Source: Planctomycetota bacterium (GTDB lineage Bacteria; Planctomycetota; Phycisphaerae; WQYP01). Taken from it: a DNA stretch of 7,087 nucleotides. The stretch is from assembly GCA_021826605.1 (NCBI GenBank), contig JAKAZF010000139.1, forward strand, positions 1-7,087, written 5' to 3'. The position numbers and the translations under genes are program-made. The notes below the pieces were generated by a model, which was given only the letters and a program-made list of their open reading frames with translations, did no database searches and was not told the origin of the DNA. Below are positions 6,412 to 7,087 of this stretch, one piece after another (positions within the stretch are counted from its first letter, which is position 1; the number at the start of each line of letters is the position of its first letter).

Positions 6412-6540
6412 ATGCACCATACAAAGTCGACAAGTATAACGGAGTCGTACATAGGTAATGGAAACGGTGGCGGATTTGGTGGCTTGCTGGAATGCGCTTG
6501 GTACGGCGGTAAAATGGGTGGCATGGTGATACTTGGGTAG
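6412..6540 (+). CDS. Possible Gly-rich 42-residue peptide inside repeat copy B
   Basis: ATG 6412 opens 42 codons ending at TAG 6538-6540, of which the last 29 lie in repeat copy B. The product starts with a polar MHHTKSTSITESY, then becomes Gly-rich (GNGNGGGFGGLLECAWYGG) and ends in a small hydrophobic tail. The equivalent frame in copy A (from TTG 5698) keeps NGxGGGFGGLL, then a conserved Cys and GG. No good ribosome binding site precedes ATG 6412, and A/B differences do not concentrate in third positions of this frame, so translation is doubtful. A second nested frame, ATG 6458 to TGA 6529, encodes a 23-residue Trp-rich peptide and is equally unproven. Confidence 0.15.
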   Translation: MHHTKSTSITESYIGNGNGGGFGGLLECAWYGGKMGGMVILG

Positions 6541-6591
6541 CCGCAGCGGCGACTGGCCGGGGATCAGAAGTTTGGACTACGTTATGGTTGC
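6454..6591 (+). repeat. Dispersed repeat, copy B
   Basis: This is the partner of the 5701-5838 tract, gapless over 138 bp, about 85% identical by hand count. It begins 67 bases after the stop of the 6009-6386 gene, in the same orientation. Its right end stops nine bases before the minus-strand terminator hairpin of the DUF4926 gene. Relative to copy A it has a TAA in the one frame where A is open (6511-6513 region), so if the repeat was ever coding, this copy is broken. Confidence 0.9.
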
Positions 6592-6599
6592 GGCGAATG

Positions 6600-6623
6600 A
6601 AAAAGCCGCAAATCCGGCGGCTT
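6600..6623 (-). terminator. Rho-independent terminator of the DUF6883-DUF4926 unit
   Basis: On the minus strand AAGCCGC (6623-6617) and GCGGCTT (6609-6603) form a perfect 7-bp stem with a 7-base loop, and the run continues into TTTTT (6604-6600). It lies 62 bases after the DUF4926 stop, in the right orientation. Confidence 0.8.
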
Positions 6624-6684
6624 CGTATCCCGTCGCGGGTGTTCTCTGTATCGCTTGGTGATCTGTGGCTGATCGTCCCGCGGT

Positions 6685-6903
6685 TCACGCGGCCTGCTGG
6701 GGCTGGTAATGCAGTACCAGAAGTTGGTGTTCCGGGATGGCGAGTTGGGCGTAGGTGTGGCCTTGGTCGTCAGAGAATTCGACTTCAAACACACCGGGTG
6801 CCAATATCTCAACAACCGTGCCAACTTGGCCGCGCAGCAGGCCATTTCCTGGTAGATCGCTGGTGATGGCGACAATATCAAGCGTGTGGATTGTATGTTT
6901 CAT
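6685..6903 (-). CDS. DUF4926 domain protein
   Basis: The 72-residue protein starts at ATG 6903, six bases after AGGAG (6910-6914). An upstream GTG-type start at 6945 would overlap the preceding gene's stop and skip this site. The sequence matches the small DUF4926 family over its length: LDIVAITSDLP, then GLLRGQVGTVVEIL, FEVEFSDDQGHTYAQLAI and the ending QLLVLHY. The fold is expected to be a small SH3-like beta barrel (family knowledge, not seen). The gene lies 31 bases after the DUF6883 gene on the same strand and shares its transcript, ended by the terminator at 6600-6623. DUF4926 and DUF6883 genes are often neighbours in bacterial genomes as far as I recall, and a toxin-antitoxin or immunity-like role has been suspected for such pairs; nothing in the sequence proves it. 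Confidence 0.9.
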   Translation of the reverse strand: MKHTIHTLDIVAITSDLPGNGLLRGQVGTVVEILAPGVFEVEFSDDQGHTYAQLAIPEHQLLVLHYQPQQAA

Positions 6904-6909
6904 AATTGT

Positions 6910-6914
6910 CTCCT
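6910..6914 (-). promoter_or_regulatory. Ribosome binding site of the DUF4926 gene
   Basis: AGGAG on the minus strand, six bases before ATG 6903, fixes the start of the 72-residue protein. Confidence 0.7.
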
Positions 6915-6934
6915 GCGACGGGGCATGCCACCGC

Positions 6935-7087
6935 CTACATGACATAACAACTGCTTAATCGTAGCACATTCTGGCCGGTCAATACAATCCATGCGGAACG
7001 GATCATCGCAGTGCCAGTGGCTGTGGCCATCGGAAAATCCAACACATAGCGTTGGCCAAATTCATCGGCACCCGCGGGGCGCAAATC
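6935..7087 (-). CDS. DUF6883 domain protein, C-terminal part
   Basis: The last 50 residues are visible, ending at TAG 6937-6935; the gene enters from the right window edge. The sequence has the DUF6883 pattern: GxxFGxxYVxDF (EFGQRYVLDFPM), then TGTAMIRSAWIVLTG, a short spacer and LRLSSCYVM, equivalent to the family's PRLVTAYP-type ending. DUF6883 proteins are small, about 110 residues (family knowledge), so roughly half is present. It is the upstream partner of the DUF4926 gene in a two-gene unit with a 31-base gap. Molecular function is unknown. The assignment rests on recalled family patterns rather than a search. Confidence 0.75.
   Translation of the reverse strand, partial: DLRPAGADEFGQRYVLDFPMATATGTAMIRSAWIVLTGQNVLRLSSCYVM

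Noticed and set aside
5701..6591. Integron attC sites as an explanation of the repeats
   Set aside because: The copies lack paired RYYYAAC/GTTRRRY core sites and a convincing long imperfect hairpin, and no integrase is present.
6588..6866. 92-codon plus-strand frame starting beside the hairpin
   Set aside because: It is antisense to the DUF4926 gene, which has a family match, ribosome binding site and terminator.

Overview
The window looks like a stretch of bacterial chromosome of moderate GC. One large, intact, recognisable gene (1720-4479, +) is flanked by gene-poor DNA full of small orphan genes, gene remnants and repeats. The gene families present point to an environmental bacterium, possibly of the Verrucomicrobiota or wider PVC group. 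These are a HepT-type protein, an acyltransferase-ACP-ligase fusion, DUF2339, DUF4926 and DUF6883. The lineage is an inference from gene content; no ribosomal or other marker gene is present.

Left flank (1-1719). A gene end, possibly of a PIN-domain protein, stops at 120 with tandem stop codons and is followed by an inverted repeat. After about 470 bases with nothing I can assign, several minus-strand pieces follow. Reading 5'->3' on the minus strand, these are: the end of an unidentified short ORF; a clear HepT-family protein that appears to be frameshifted at its start and has lost the catalytic arginine; one copy (C) of a dispersed repeat; and a small two-helix membrane protein whose good ribosome binding site and start codon lie in a different frame from its hydrophobic body. 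The region reads as a decaying toxin-antitoxin/accessory patch.

Centre (1720-4772). The main gene encodes a three-module lipid enzyme: a membrane-anchored PlsC-like acyltransferase, an acyl carrier protein domain with a DSL attachment serine, and a full AMP-forming acyl-ACP/CoA ligase with all core motifs. It is followed by a fragment of a DUF2339 membrane protein that keeps only part of the C-terminal region. Homology stops exactly at a perfect 44-bp palindrome with no loop (4729-4772).

Right flank (4773-7087). The reading frame of the DUF2339 fragment happens to stay open through the palindrome into a probable lipoprotein gene (about 4920-5684). Then come repeat copy A, a degenerate inverted repeat, an orphan three-helix membrane protein (6009-6386) and repeat copy B. 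Convergent to these, on the minus strand, lie a DUF6883 gene end and a complete DUF4926 gene with a good rho-independent terminator.

The most notable structure is the three-copy repeat. Copies A and B align without gaps over 138 bp at about 85% identity (hand count), and copy C shares a 41-bp core at 80-83%. Each copy lies just 3' of a small gene (16 to 67 bases past the stop) and in the same orientation as that gene. This suggests a recurrent gene-end-associated or cassette-like element.
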